From assembly GCA_045805265.1 (NCBI GenBank), contig JBJMLO010000011.1, forward strand, positions 186,001 to 250,000: 64,000 nt of DNA, in the 5' to 3' direction. Of the stretch, positions 32,722 through 40,470 are shown in pieces. A model generated the notes under the pieces. It was not told the DNA's origin and made no database searches. It worked only from the letters and a program-made list of their open reading frames with translations. The DNA comes from JBJMLO01 sp045805265 (GTDB lineage: Bacteria > Actinomycetota > UBA4738 > JACQTL01). Within the stretch, counting starts at the first letter, position 1, and every line of letters starts with the position of its first letter. Both the position numbers and the translations under genes were made by a program.

Positions 32722-33990
32722 ATGCTGACGAAGGAGGCGAACGAGCGGCTCACCCGGGTGGGGCCGGGCACCCCGATGGGCGAGCTCATGCGGCGGTACT
32801 GGTACCCGGTCGCCTTCGTCCGCGAGCTGGACGAGTGGCCGATCAAGAAGGTCCGCCTGCTCGGCGAGAACTTCGCGCTCTGGAAGACCCGCGACGGCGG
32901 CTACGGGATCCTGCAGGAGAGCTGCCCGCACCGCGCGGCGTCCCTCGTGTACGGCGTGATCGAGGAGGAGGGCCTCCGGTGCGGCTACCACGGCTGGCTG
33001 TACGGCACCGACGGCCAGTGCCTCCAGCAGCCGGCGGAGCCCGCGACGTCCACGTTCAAGCACAAGATCAGGGCCCAGGCCGGCGTCGCGCGGTCACTGG
33101 GGGGGATGGTGTGGGCGTACGTCGGCCCGTCCCCCGCGCCCGAGCTCCCGAGGTTCGACGTCTTCGTCATGGACGGCGTCCGCGACATCGGACACTCGGT
33201 GCTCCCGTGCAACTGGCTGCAGATCATGGAGAACTCGGTCGACCCCCACCACGTTGAGTGGCTGCACGGCAGGTACTTCAATTTCCTGGCGCAGACGAGC
33301 GGGTTCGAGATGCCGTCCGCGTTCACGAAGGCCCACGTGAAGGTCGGGTTCGACGCGTTCGAGTGGGGCATCATCAAGCGCCGCCTGCTCGAGGGCCAGA
33401 GCGAGGAGGACGACGACTGGAAGGTCGGCCACCCGATGATGTTCCCGTACTGCATGCGGGTGGGCGGCAACGGGATCGACCAGATGCAGATCCGCGTCCC
33501 CGTCGACGACACCCACACGTGGGCGATGTTCTACTCGACCCACAACCCGCCGGGCCTCGACAGCTATCCCGAGCAGGTGTACCCGTTCGACTACGAGTAC
33601 CAGTGGCGAGACGAGAACGGGAGACACATCGTGGACTACGTCGAGGGGCAGGACGTGATGGCGTGGGTCTCGCAGGGCGAGATCACCGACCGCACGGCCG
33701 AGCACATCGGCAAGTCGGACATCGGCGTGACGATGCTCCGGCGGATGTTCCGCCAGAACATGGCGGCCGTGGAGCAGGGCCGCGACCCGATGGGGGTGAT
33801 CCGCGAGCCCCGCGACCGGATCGACCTCCCCTGCGAGCGGTCGAAGTTCGGGGCTGGCGCGGAGTTCGCGCTGCAGTGGATCGACCGGGGGTCGTCCCGG
33901 TACTCTCCCCACGCCGACATGCTGAAGAAGCTCCACATCGCCGCCGCACAGGCCCGCGGCGAGCCGGTCCCCGCGGGAAGCCCGTCGTGA
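32722..33990 (+). CDS. Rieske non-heme iron oxygenase, catalytic subunit
   Basis: 422 residues from ATG 32722, GGAAGGAG seven bases upstream. The Rieske domain has Cys68-Pro-His70 (ESCPHRAASL) and Cys87-x-x-His90 (RCGYHGWLYG). The catalytic domain has the bridging Asp and facial triad in ENSVDPHHVEWLHG (Asp174, His177, His182). It resembles the phthalate/phenoxybenzoate-type oxygenases that work as homotrimers with an external reductase. In this operon it is the only oxygenase able to put hydroxyls on a ring before cleavage. Dihydroxylation of an aryl phosphate at the phosphorylated carbon would release phosphate and give a catechol. Electrons could come via the ferredoxin at 19444. Confidence 0.9.
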   Translation: MLTKEANERLTRVGPGTPMGELMRRYWYPVAFVRELDEWPIKKVRLLGENFALWKTRDGGYGILQESCPHRAASLVYGVIEEEGLRCGYHGWLYGTDGQCLQQPAEPATSTFKHKIRAQAGVARSLGGMVWAYVGPSPAPELPRFDVFVMDGVRDIGHSVLPCNWLQIMENSVDPHHVEWLHGRYFNFLAQTSGFEMPSAFTKAHVKVGFDAFEWGIIKRRLLEGQSEEDDDWKVGHPMMFPYCMRVGGNGIDQMQIRVPVDDTHTWAMFYSTHNPPGLDSYPEQVYPFDYEYQWRDENGRHIVDYVEGQDVMAWVSQGEITDRTAEHIGKSDIGVTMLRRMFRQNMAAVEQGRDPMGVIREPRDRIDLPCERSKFGAGAEFALQWIDRGSSRYSPHADMLKKLHIAAAQARGEPVPAGSPS

Positions 33991-34265
33991 CCGAGCCGGA
34001 TCCGGACCCCTCGCCGCAGGCCGGGCAGTCCGGAGAGGGGCGCCTCACCGGCGAGCACTGGTGGGACCCCGACCGCGACGCCCACGTCGACGACCTGCCC
34101 CGGCACTGCCCGCGGTGCGCCTCGGTCCTCGACCTCGAGACCGGCATCTCCGTGGAGTACTGGGAGGGCGACCGGCGCATCTACCACACGTGGTGTCAGT
34201 CCTGCGGATGGACCGGCGACATCATCAAAGTCGACCGGATGGTCGGCCACGAGGCCGAGGACTGA
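33987..34265 (+). CDS. Small zinc-ribbon protein co-translated with the Rieske oxygenase
   Basis: 92 residues from GTG 33987, overlapping the oxygenase stop by four bases. After a Pro/Glu-rich start it contains two CxxC knuckles, HCPRCASVLDLETG and HTWCQSCGWTGDII, about 37 residues apart, with a beta strand between (ISVEYWEGDRRIYH). This is a rubredoxin-like or zinc-ribbon fold holding one metal ion. It could bind zinc as an assembly or protein-contact factor, or iron as a rubredoxin-like electron carrier for the oxygenase. I know of no characterised partner of this type. The tight overlap argues for a dedicated role. Confidence 0.75.
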   Translation: MTEPDPDPSPQAGQSGEGRLTGEHWWDPDRDAHVDDLPRHCPRCASVLDLETGISVEYWEGDRRIYHTWCQSCGWTGDIIKVDRMVGHEAED

Positions 34266-34288
34266 GGGCCTCGGCGAGGCCCGTCGCC

Positions 34289-34681
34289 TCACCCGCCCGG
34301 TTCCATCTCCATCGCGGCCGGGATCACTTCGCGCGCCATGACCTCGAGCGGCTCGATGCGATCGACGCCCACGACCCAACCGATCACGGTCTCGATACCC
34401 ATGCCTGCAAACCCCCGGAGCTGCTCGATCACCTCGCCCGCCTTCGCCCCGTCCTCGCCGACGTCGAACCCGAAGGGAGCTGTCTTCTCGATCGCGTCGT
34501 AGTCGCGACCCTCCCGCTCGCACAGGCGGCGGAGGCTGTCGAGCTTTCGCAGGAGCTCCGGCGTCGGCGGGATGTTGCAGGCGTCCGCGTAGCGGGCGAC
34601 GAGGATCGGCGGATGGGGGCGGCTGAGGCTCTGGGGGAGGTTCAGCGCGCGCCCCATCCTGACGTGGCGGCCCTCGCGCGC
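34289..34681 (-). pseudogene. Remnant of an F420-type LLM-class oxidoreductase
   Basis: Only the C-terminal third survives. REGRHVRM and GRALNLPQSLSRPHPPIL match the family just before its conserved glycine-rich loop, but the sequence jumps straight to VARYADACNIPPTPELLRKL. The IGGGGxxKTLRL segment that binds the cofactor is therefore deleted. CEREGRDYDAIEKTAPFGFD and VIEQLRGFAGMGIETVIGWV continue to a normal end. Homology stops near 34681, and the first 200 or so residues are absent. An ATG at 34657 would give a 122-residue product without a cofactor site. It is a relic at the right border of the aromatic locus. Confidence 0.75.
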
Positions 34682-34752
34682 TCGGTGCCTCGCTCGCCCG
34701 ACCACATTGACCCGCGACTTGCCCTTCGTCGCGGTCGAACCACGACGGAGGG

Positions 34753-36051
34753 TCAGCCCAGGGGCACCTGGTCCTCGGCCACCGACGCCTGGTCGAGCAG
34801 GGCGTCCCGCTCCGGGGGCTCGGCCTCGATCCGGTCGGCCGGCTCGTTCAGGGACCGGAGTCGGCCGAACAGCGGGACGGCGATGACCGTGGCCAGGCCG
34901 CCGACCACGAATCCCGCCGGGATGGACCGCTCCTGGGACAGGAAGCCCAGGCCGGTCTGGCCACCGACGCTGCCAAGGCTGCCCAGGAGCGAGTCGAACG
35001 AGACCAGCGTGGCCCGTTCGGTCGTCGGGATCGAGTGATGAAGATACGTCTGGCGGACCGGCTGGATGAGGCCGCCGGCGACGGCGCCGAGGAGGAAGAT
35101 CGGCACGGTCACCCAGAACGACCGGATCACGCCGGTGCCGACCATGGTCGCGGTCGAGACCGCCGCCGCCCCCAGCATGATGGTCGTCCGGCGCCGGCCG
35201 GGCTTCGCCAGCCGTCCGACCAGCGCGTTCCCGGCGATGCCCGCCAGCGAGAACAGCGCGGCGATGAGGCCCGACAGCCAGATCGCATCCTTCCCGTAGA
35301 GCTGCAGGAAGTAGGGCTGCCACGCGTACCACGCCCAGGAGAAGAACCCCCAGGTCACGAACGACTCCAGCACCAGGAGTCGGACGGCCGGTTTCTGCCA
35401 GCCGTACGTGATGCCGGCACGGCCGACCTTCCGCATCTCGCCGACGATGCCCCGCAGGTGCAGGGCCCGGGGGGTGAAGCCGATGTCGTGCATGGTCCGG
35501 AACCCCACCGCGAACGCCATGAGCACGAACGCGGCGCGCGCGATGTACGGCAGCGAGAGGTTGATCTGCCCCAGGAGCCCGCCGCCGACCGTCCCCACGA
35601 TCATGGCGATGCTGGACACGATGGAGGCCCTGGCGAACACGCCGTCCAGCTCGCGCTGGTAGCCGGTCGCCTTCAGCGCGTCCACGGCCCACGCCTCGAC
35701 GGCGCCCGAGTAGAACGTGTAGCCGAGACCCAGGATCACCCCGGCCAGGCAGAACAGCAGCAGCCCGCCGTGGATCGCGGCCACGCCCACGTAGGCCAGC
35801 GTCCCGACCGCCAGCGTGGCCTCGGACAGCAGGAACGACGCGCGGCGCCCGACCGTGTCGGCCACGACCCCCGTGGGGACCTCGAACAGCGCCATGGCCG
35901 CCGTGAACGCGGCGTTCGCCACGAACACCTCGAAGATGCTCAGGCCGGCGTGCAGCAGGAACAGGGTGTTGATGCCCCAGATCAGCGACGCGGACAGCGT
36001 GAACAGCCCGGTGATGACCAGGTAGCTGCGGATCACGCGCTGGGGATCCAT
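34753..36051 (-). CDS. Major facilitator superfamily transporter
   Basis: 432 residues from ATG 36051; TTG 36066 adds five. Twelve hydrophobic segments can be counted. The loop between helices 2 and 3 reads VPTGVVADTVGRRASFLLSE, the MFS motif A with its Asp and Arg-Arg. The second half has a comparable ALVGRLAKPGRRRTTIMLG. The C-terminal tail is long and acidic. It resembles multidrug or solute exporters of the DHA type. It is divergent from a VOC gene and has no obvious link with the aromatic locus, though uptake or export of aromatics is possible. Confidence 0.85.
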   Translation of the reverse strand: MDPQRVIRSYLVITGLFTLSASLIWGINTLFLLHAGLSIFEVFVANAAFTAAMALFEVPTGVVADTVGRRASFLLSEATLAVGTLAYVGVAAIHGGLLLFCLAGVILGLGYTFYSGAVEAWAVDALKATGYQRELDGVFARASIVSSIAMIVGTVGGGLLGQINLSLPYIARAAFVLMAFAVGFRTMHDIGFTPRALHLRGIVGEMRKVGRAGITYGWQKPAVRLLVLESFVTWGFFSWAWYAWQPYFLQLYGKDAIWLSGLIAALFSLAGIAGNALVGRLAKPGRRRTTIMLGAAAVSTATMVGTGVIRSFWVTVPIFLLGAVAGGLIQPVRQTYLHHSIPTTERATLVSFDSLLGSLGSVGGQTGLGFLSQERSIPAGFVVGGLATVIAVPLFGRLRSLNEPADRIEAEPPERDALLDQASVAEDQVPLG

Positions 36052-36178
36052 GCTGTCCTCGAACAACCCAGTTCCTTCGTCGGTGATTCCACGCTACCCG
36101 TCCACACGTCAGGCCGGGATGAGGTGCTCGGCGACGCACGGTAGGGTGAGCACCCACCTTCGACCATTGGAGGACGAC

Positions 36179-36547
36179 ATGCCAAATCGACCCGGGCACT
36201 TCGAGATCCCCGTCGAGGACCCGGACCGAGCCGAGCAGTTCTACGGCACGGTCTTCGGCTGGTCGTTCCAGCGGTATCCGGGCGCGCCGGCATACTACGG
36301 ACTGGCCACCACGGGCGACGCCGTGCCGGGGATCAACGGCGCGCTGTTCCAGCGCACCGAGGGCTCGGTGACGACGCTGACCATGACGGTCGACTCGATC
36401 GAGGAGGCCACGGCGGCCGTCGTGGCGGCGGGCGGCACGGTGCTCCAGGACAAGGCCGCCATCCCCAGCATGGGGTGGTTCGCGACCTGTGAGGACACCG
36501 AGGGCAACAAGTTCGGCCTCTACACGAACGACCCGAACGCCGCATAG
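36179..36547 (+). CDS. VOC-superfamily (glyoxalase/bleomycin resistance-like) protein
   Basis: 122 residues from ATG 36179, TTGGAGGA five bases upstream. A single-chain VOC fold: PGHFEIPVEDPDRAEQFYGT with VFGWSF, then GINGALFQRTEG, SIEEATAAVVAAGGTVLQDK and a closing CEDTEGNKFGLYTNDP. The metal positions His (GHFEI) and Glu/Asp (TEGNKFGL) can be matched, but the usual exact catalytic pattern is incomplete. This CMP-type subfamily (PxxHFEIPVxDxxRA) is common in actinobacteria as a small-molecule-binding or resistance protein. Confidence 0.82.
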   Translation: MPNRPGHFEIPVEDPDRAEQFYGTVFGWSFQRYPGAPAYYGLATTGDAVPGINGALFQRTEGSVTTLTMTVDSIEEATAAVVAAGGTVLQDKAAIPSMGWFATCEDTEGNKFGLYTNDPNAA

Positions 36548-36572
36548 CGCACTACGGCCAGGGGCCGGGAAC

Positions 36573-36587
36573 GCCTCGGGCCGAGGC
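36573..36587. terminator. Hairpin between convergent genes, likely bidirectional terminator
   Basis: GCCTCGG (36573-36579) and CCGAGGC (36581-36587) form a perfect inverted repeat around one base, in the 47-bp gap between the VOC gene and the histidine kinase gene, which are convergent. The stem is GC-rich and symmetrical. There is no U-tract, so it fits the hairpin-only terminators of high-GC bacteria. Confidence 0.4.
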
Positions 36588-36594
36588 TCGCGGT

Positions 36595-38760
36595 TCAGTG
36601 GGGCGTCGGAAGGACCCCGGCGACGGTGGTCCCGGCTCCGGGGCTGGACCGAACGTGGAACTCCCCGCCGACGGCCGAGAGCCGGTCCGCCATGCCCTGG
36701 AGCCCGGTCCCGTAGGACGTCTCGGCCGCCTCGAAACCGACGCCGTCGTCGGTGACCTCGAACCGGAGCCGGCCGTCGCCGTCGGACAGGCGCACGGTGG
36801 CCCGCGACGCCCCCGCGTACTTGGCGACGTTCTGCAGCGCCTCGAGGCACGAGAAGTAGACCGCTGCCTCGAGCTCCCGCGGATACCGGCCGAGGGCGTG
36901 CGCTTCGACGGTCACGGGAACCAGCGACCTCCGGGCCTGCGACTCGAGCGCGGCGACGAGACCCTGGTCGGCCAGCAACGGCGGGTAGATGCCCCGGGCG
37001 AGGTCGCGGAGGTCCTCGAGCGCGCTGCTCGCCTCCGCCTGGAGCGCCGAGGCGGTGGCCCGGGCCTTCTCCGGATCACGCTCGATGAGCTGTTCCAGCA
37101 GGCGGAGCTTGATCGCGAGCGCGACGATCTGCTGCTGCGCCCCGTCGTGCAGGTTGCGCTCGAGCTTCCGCCGTTCCTCGTCCTGGGCGCTGACGAGGCG
37201 CTGGCGGGAGGCCCGGAGCTGCTCGACGTTGTCCATGAGGCGCTCGGTCAGGGCCACGTTGCGCATGACCAGCCCGACCTGGCCCGCCAGGTCGCGGACC
37301 AGCCGTTCCTCGAGCGGCGTCAGCTGCTCACCCGGCTTCTTCCTGATCGACAGCGCGCCGAGCAGCTCGCCCTGATGGCGGACGGGCTCGAACATCGAGG
37401 TTGGCGACACCGCCTCCTCGGAGCCGTCGGCGACCGGGATGGGCGCCTCCGGGACCGCGTCCTCGGGCCATGTCGCCTCGGGCCGAATGTGGTCGCCGAT
37501 GCGCAGCCACACCTCGGCCCGACCGGCGCCGGTCCCGGCCGCGAGCGCGCCCGCGATCCTCGGCAGCAGCTGGTCGATCGCGTAGGTGTTTCCCAGCCGT
37601 TCCGAGAACTCGGACAGGACCTCGTACGGGGTGGCGCGCTTGCCGTACACCAGCCGGTCGGCCAGCCGCTGGGCCCGCCGCCGGGCCGGCAGGAACGCCA
37701 GCGCGACGACGGCGGCGGCGGCGGCGGAGAGCACGGGATCCGCCTGACTGCCGGCGACCGCGCCGACACCGACCACGATCGCGACGTAGACGGCGGTGAT
37801 GAAGACGGCGAGCGTGCCGAACAGCAGGGCGCGGTTGACGACGACCTCGATCTCGAACAGCCGGTAGCGGAGCACACCCACACCGATCGCGACCGGGATG
37901 AGGGCGAAGGACACGATCGCGGCGCCCTGGAGGACGTCCACCCACGCCGGCGTCGTGCTCGGCTCCCAGCCGTAGGAGAGGCCGACGGGAATCGCGATCG
38001 CGTAGAGGACGCCCACGATCCCCGCGGCGATGACGAGCAGCCGGAGCTGCAGCCGCTCCACCCCCGTGGAGCGACGGAACCGCTGGACGAGGCTGACGAC
38101 CGACGCGACGATGCCGACCGGCAGCAGGACCACCAGCCCGAGCGCGACCGAGACGAACGGTCGCAGCCACTCGATGCCCAGCGGGTTGTTCTCGTTGGGG
38201 ACCAGGCTGTTGTCGAGCTTCCCCGGGCCGAACAGGATTCCGAGGAAGAGGAGCGCCAGCCCCGCGCCGAGGACCCGCGCGAACCACCGCCACCGCGGCG
38301 ACGGGAGGTGACCGTCCGGGAACAGCAGCAGCAGGAACGTTGCGGGGGGAGCGACGATCGCGACCCAGAATGGGCCGTCGATCGCCGCGGCCAGCACCCC
38401 CAGGCTGCGGCCACCCGCCCCGCCGTGGACGGCGTACGACGCGTACGAGTTCAGGAGGAGGTCCATCGAGAAGGCCGCCCCGACGCCGGCGAGCAGCCAC
38501 CCGATGGCGTTGTCGGGGCGCCGCGAGGCCAGGGCGTAGCCCACGACGGGGGTGGCGACGAACGCGATCAGAAAGGGAAGGTCCGACAGCGACAGCAGGT
38601 TGTTCGCGGACCCGCGGGCGTTGTCGTGGAGGACCTCGAGGACGGAGAAGGTGAGCCCGGTTCCGGCCAGCGCGATCGTGAGGCCCAGGATGCCCCGAGC
38701 CAGCAGCGGCCGGGGCCGGGGTCTGGCCGGGGTGTCGCCGCGGCCGTCGTCGGTCGGCAT
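36595..38760 (-). CDS. Membrane histidine kinase with GAF domain (NarL/DesK-type)
   Basis: 721 residues from ATG 38760. About eight or nine membrane helices fill residues 20-360 (LLARGILGLTIALAGTGLTF and following). A GAF-like domain (385-520) follows. The HisKA_3 dimerisation box EERRKLERNLHDGAQQQIVA carries phospho-acceptor His538. The HATPase (630-721) has the N box LEALQNVAKYAGAS and glycine loops DDGVGF and TGLQGMADRL. These kinases pair with LuxR-type response regulators; none is adjacent, so its partner is elsewhere, possibly the pair at 49667-51329. The multi-helix sensor suggests detection of membrane state or a lipophilic signal. Confidence 0.9.
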   Translation of the reverse strand: MPTDDGRGDTPARPRPRPLLARGILGLTIALAGTGLTFSVLEVLHDNARGSANNLLSLSDLPFLIAFVATPVVGYALASRRPDNAIGWLLAGVGAAFSMDLLLNSYASYAVHGGAGGRSLGVLAAAIDGPFWVAIVAPPATFLLLLFPDGHLPSPRWRWFARVLGAGLALLFLGILFGPGKLDNSLVPNENNPLGIEWLRPFVSVALGLVVLLPVGIVASVVSLVQRFRRSTGVERLQLRLLVIAAGIVGVLYAIAIPVGLSYGWEPSTTPAWVDVLQGAAIVSFALIPVAIGVGVLRYRLFEIEVVVNRALLFGTLAVFITAVYVAIVVGVGAVAGSQADPVLSAAAAAVVALAFLPARRRAQRLADRLVYGKRATPYEVLSEFSERLGNTYAIDQLLPRIAGALAAGTGAGRAEVWLRIGDHIRPEATWPEDAVPEAPIPVADGSEEAVSPTSMFEPVRHQGELLGALSIRKKPGEQLTPLEERLVRDLAGQVGLVMRNVALTERLMDNVEQLRASRQRLVSAQDEERRKLERNLHDGAQQQIVALAIKLRLLEQLIERDPEKARATASALQAEASSALEDLRDLARGIYPPLLADQGLVAALESQARRSLVPVTVEAHALGRYPRELEAAVYFSCLEALQNVAKYAGASRATVRLSDGDGRLRFEVTDDGVGFEAAETSYGTGLQGMADRLSAVGGEFHVRSSPGAGTTVAGVLPTPH

Positions 38761-38901
38761 GCCCGGATGTTGGCACGGCCGGGGGTGCCCGGCCAAGGAG
38801 GTCGGCCCGCTGCCTGGGTGCGGAAAATCCTCAGGAGTGGGGGATGACAGCACTCAGTGGACCCTGTGGCGCCCTCCTGGGCGAATCCCGGGCGATGGCC
38901 G

Positions 38902-38933
38902 GACCGGCACGGGCACCCGCCCTCGTGCCGGTC
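38902..38933 (-). terminator. Strong hairpin downstream of the FAD oxidase gene
   Basis: GACCGGCACG (38902-38911) pairs perfectly with CGTGCCGGTC (38924-38933), and GGC/GCC extends the stem inward. It begins 14 bases past the stop codon of the minus-strand oxidase gene at 38947. A 10-bp GC-rich stem at this place is the expected terminator form in a high-GC organism. Confidence 0.55.
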
Positions 38934-38946
38934 GGGCCGTCCCGCC

Positions 38947-40335
38947 TCAGGGCTCGATGTTCTGGTTCAGGTGGAACAGGTTGTCCGGGTCGTACTTCCG
39001 CTTGACGCCGGCCAGCCGCTCGTAGTTGCCGCCGTAGTTCGCCCGGATCCGGTCCTGGTCGTCGCCGGCCATGAAGTTGACGTAGCCGCCCTCCTCTGAC
39101 AGCGGCGCGGTGGCCGTGTAGTAGTCCCGCACCCATTTCGTGTTCGCCTCGTTCTGGGCGGGGTCGGGCCAAGCGCCGACGATCACGGTGGCGAAGTTCG
39201 CGTCCCGGTGGCCGAAGGCCGTCGCGTCCGGCGCCACCTCGTGCACCGCGCCGTTGATCGGGTAGATGTGCATCGTCGAGCTCACGTACGGCACCTCGGG
39301 CCCGTGGACCTCGTGGGCCGTGATGGCCTCGTCCGTGAGCTCCTTCACGAAGTTGGCCTTCCAGTAGTGCTGGAGGCCGGCAGGGAGCAGGCCGTCGAAC
39401 GCGCTGTTCAGCGCCGGGTACGGCATCGGGCCGACGTGCTCCGCGACGACCGGCGCCACGTCGTGGAACGGCCGCAGGGCCTTCTCGCCCTCGTCGATCG
39501 GTCCCGCCCAGCACGCCACCATCGCGATGAGCGTGTCGCCGTGGCGGTCCTCCGGGATGAACGGGAGCGGCGGGGCGATCTGGAAGGCCGGGAATACTCC
39601 CATCTGACCCGGGGCGTCGGCGATGTACTCGCGGTAGAAGCGCAGGACGTTCCCGACCTCGCTGAGCTCGAAGAACATCGGCCCGCCGTAGATCTCCTTC
39701 ACGGGGTGCAGCCGGAACTCCAGCGAGGTGACGACGCCGAAGTTCCCCCCGCCGCCCCGCAGCGCCCAGAAGAGGTCCTCGTTCTCGCGCTCGCTGGCAG
39801 TGAGGAACCGTCCGTCGGCCGTCACGACGTCCGCCGACAGGAGGTTGTCGACCGACAGGCCGAACCCCCGCGCCAGGTACCCGATGCCGCCGCCGAGCGT
39901 CAGGCCGGCCACGCCGGTCGTCGAGATGATCCCCCCGGTGGTCGCCAGCCCGAACGCGTGGGTCGCCGCGTTGAAGTCGCCCCACGTCGCTCCTCCCTCC
40001 GCCCGGGCGGTGGAGGCGGCCGGGTCCACCCGGACGCCGCGCATCCCCGAGAGGTCGATCACCACTCCCCCGTCCGAGGTTCCGAATCCGGGGACGCTGT
40101 GTCCGCCGCCCCGGACCGCCAGCTCGAGCCCGTTCTGGCGGGCCAGGCGCACCGCGGCCATGACGTCGCCGGCATTGGCCGCACGCACCACCGCGGCCGG
40201 CCGGCGGTCGATCATGCCGTTGTAGACGCGCCGGGCCTGGTCGTACCCCTCGTCCTGCGGCGAGATCACGGCCCCCCGAACCTGCCCCCGGAGCAATTCC
40301 ATCTCCTTCGGCGTGTCGATCGTCGGTGCGCTCAT
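38947..40335 (-). CDS. FAD-linked oxidase, BBE-like family (single covalent link)
   Basis: 462 residues from ATG 40335, GGAAGGAGG five bases upstream. The PCMH-type FAD domain has AVRGGGHSVPGFGTSDGG, where the His is the 8-alpha-histidyl FAD anchor, and GVAGLTLGGGIGYLARGFGL. The position of the second, 6-S-cysteinyl link found in bicovalent members reads Thr (GLATTGGIIST). The C-terminal YGGNYERLAGVKRKYDPDN and LFHLNQNIEP close the family. Substrates of relatives are alcohols, sugars or alkaloid-like amines. It is divergent from the BTAD regulator at 40471 across 135 bp, so it is probably its target. Confidence 0.88.
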   Translation of the reverse strand: MSAPTIDTPKEMELLRGQVRGAVISPQDEGYDQARRVYNGMIDRRPAAVVRAANAGDVMAAVRLARQNGLELAVRGGGHSVPGFGTSDGGVVIDLSGMRGVRVDPAASTARAEGGATWGDFNAATHAFGLATTGGIISTTGVAGLTLGGGIGYLARGFGLSVDNLLSADVVTADGRFLTASERENEDLFWALRGGGGNFGVVTSLEFRLHPVKEIYGGPMFFELSEVGNVLRFYREYIADAPGQMGVFPAFQIAPPLPFIPEDRHGDTLIAMVACWAGPIDEGEKALRPFHDVAPVVAEHVGPMPYPALNSAFDGLLPAGLQHYWKANFVKELTDEAITAHEVHGPEVPYVSSTMHIYPINGAVHEVAPDATAFGHRDANFATVIVGAWPDPAQNEANTKWVRDYYTATAPLSEEGGYVNFMAGDDQDRIRANYGGNYERLAGVKRKYDPDNLFHLNQNIEP

Positions 40336-40470
40336 CCTGCCTCCTTCCGCACGGCCCTTCCGGGCGCCCTCGAGCCTCGTGGGCGGGAGGACCGTAGGGG
40401 GAGGGCGTGTGAGGAGCCGTGTGAGGCCGGAGGGCTTGTCGGAATCGATCCGTGCCCCCAGGATTACGGC

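Noticed and set aside
36598..38847. Open frame of 749 codons opposite the large histidine kinase
   Set aside because: The kinase motifs are complete on the minus strand; the plus-strand translation has no domain.
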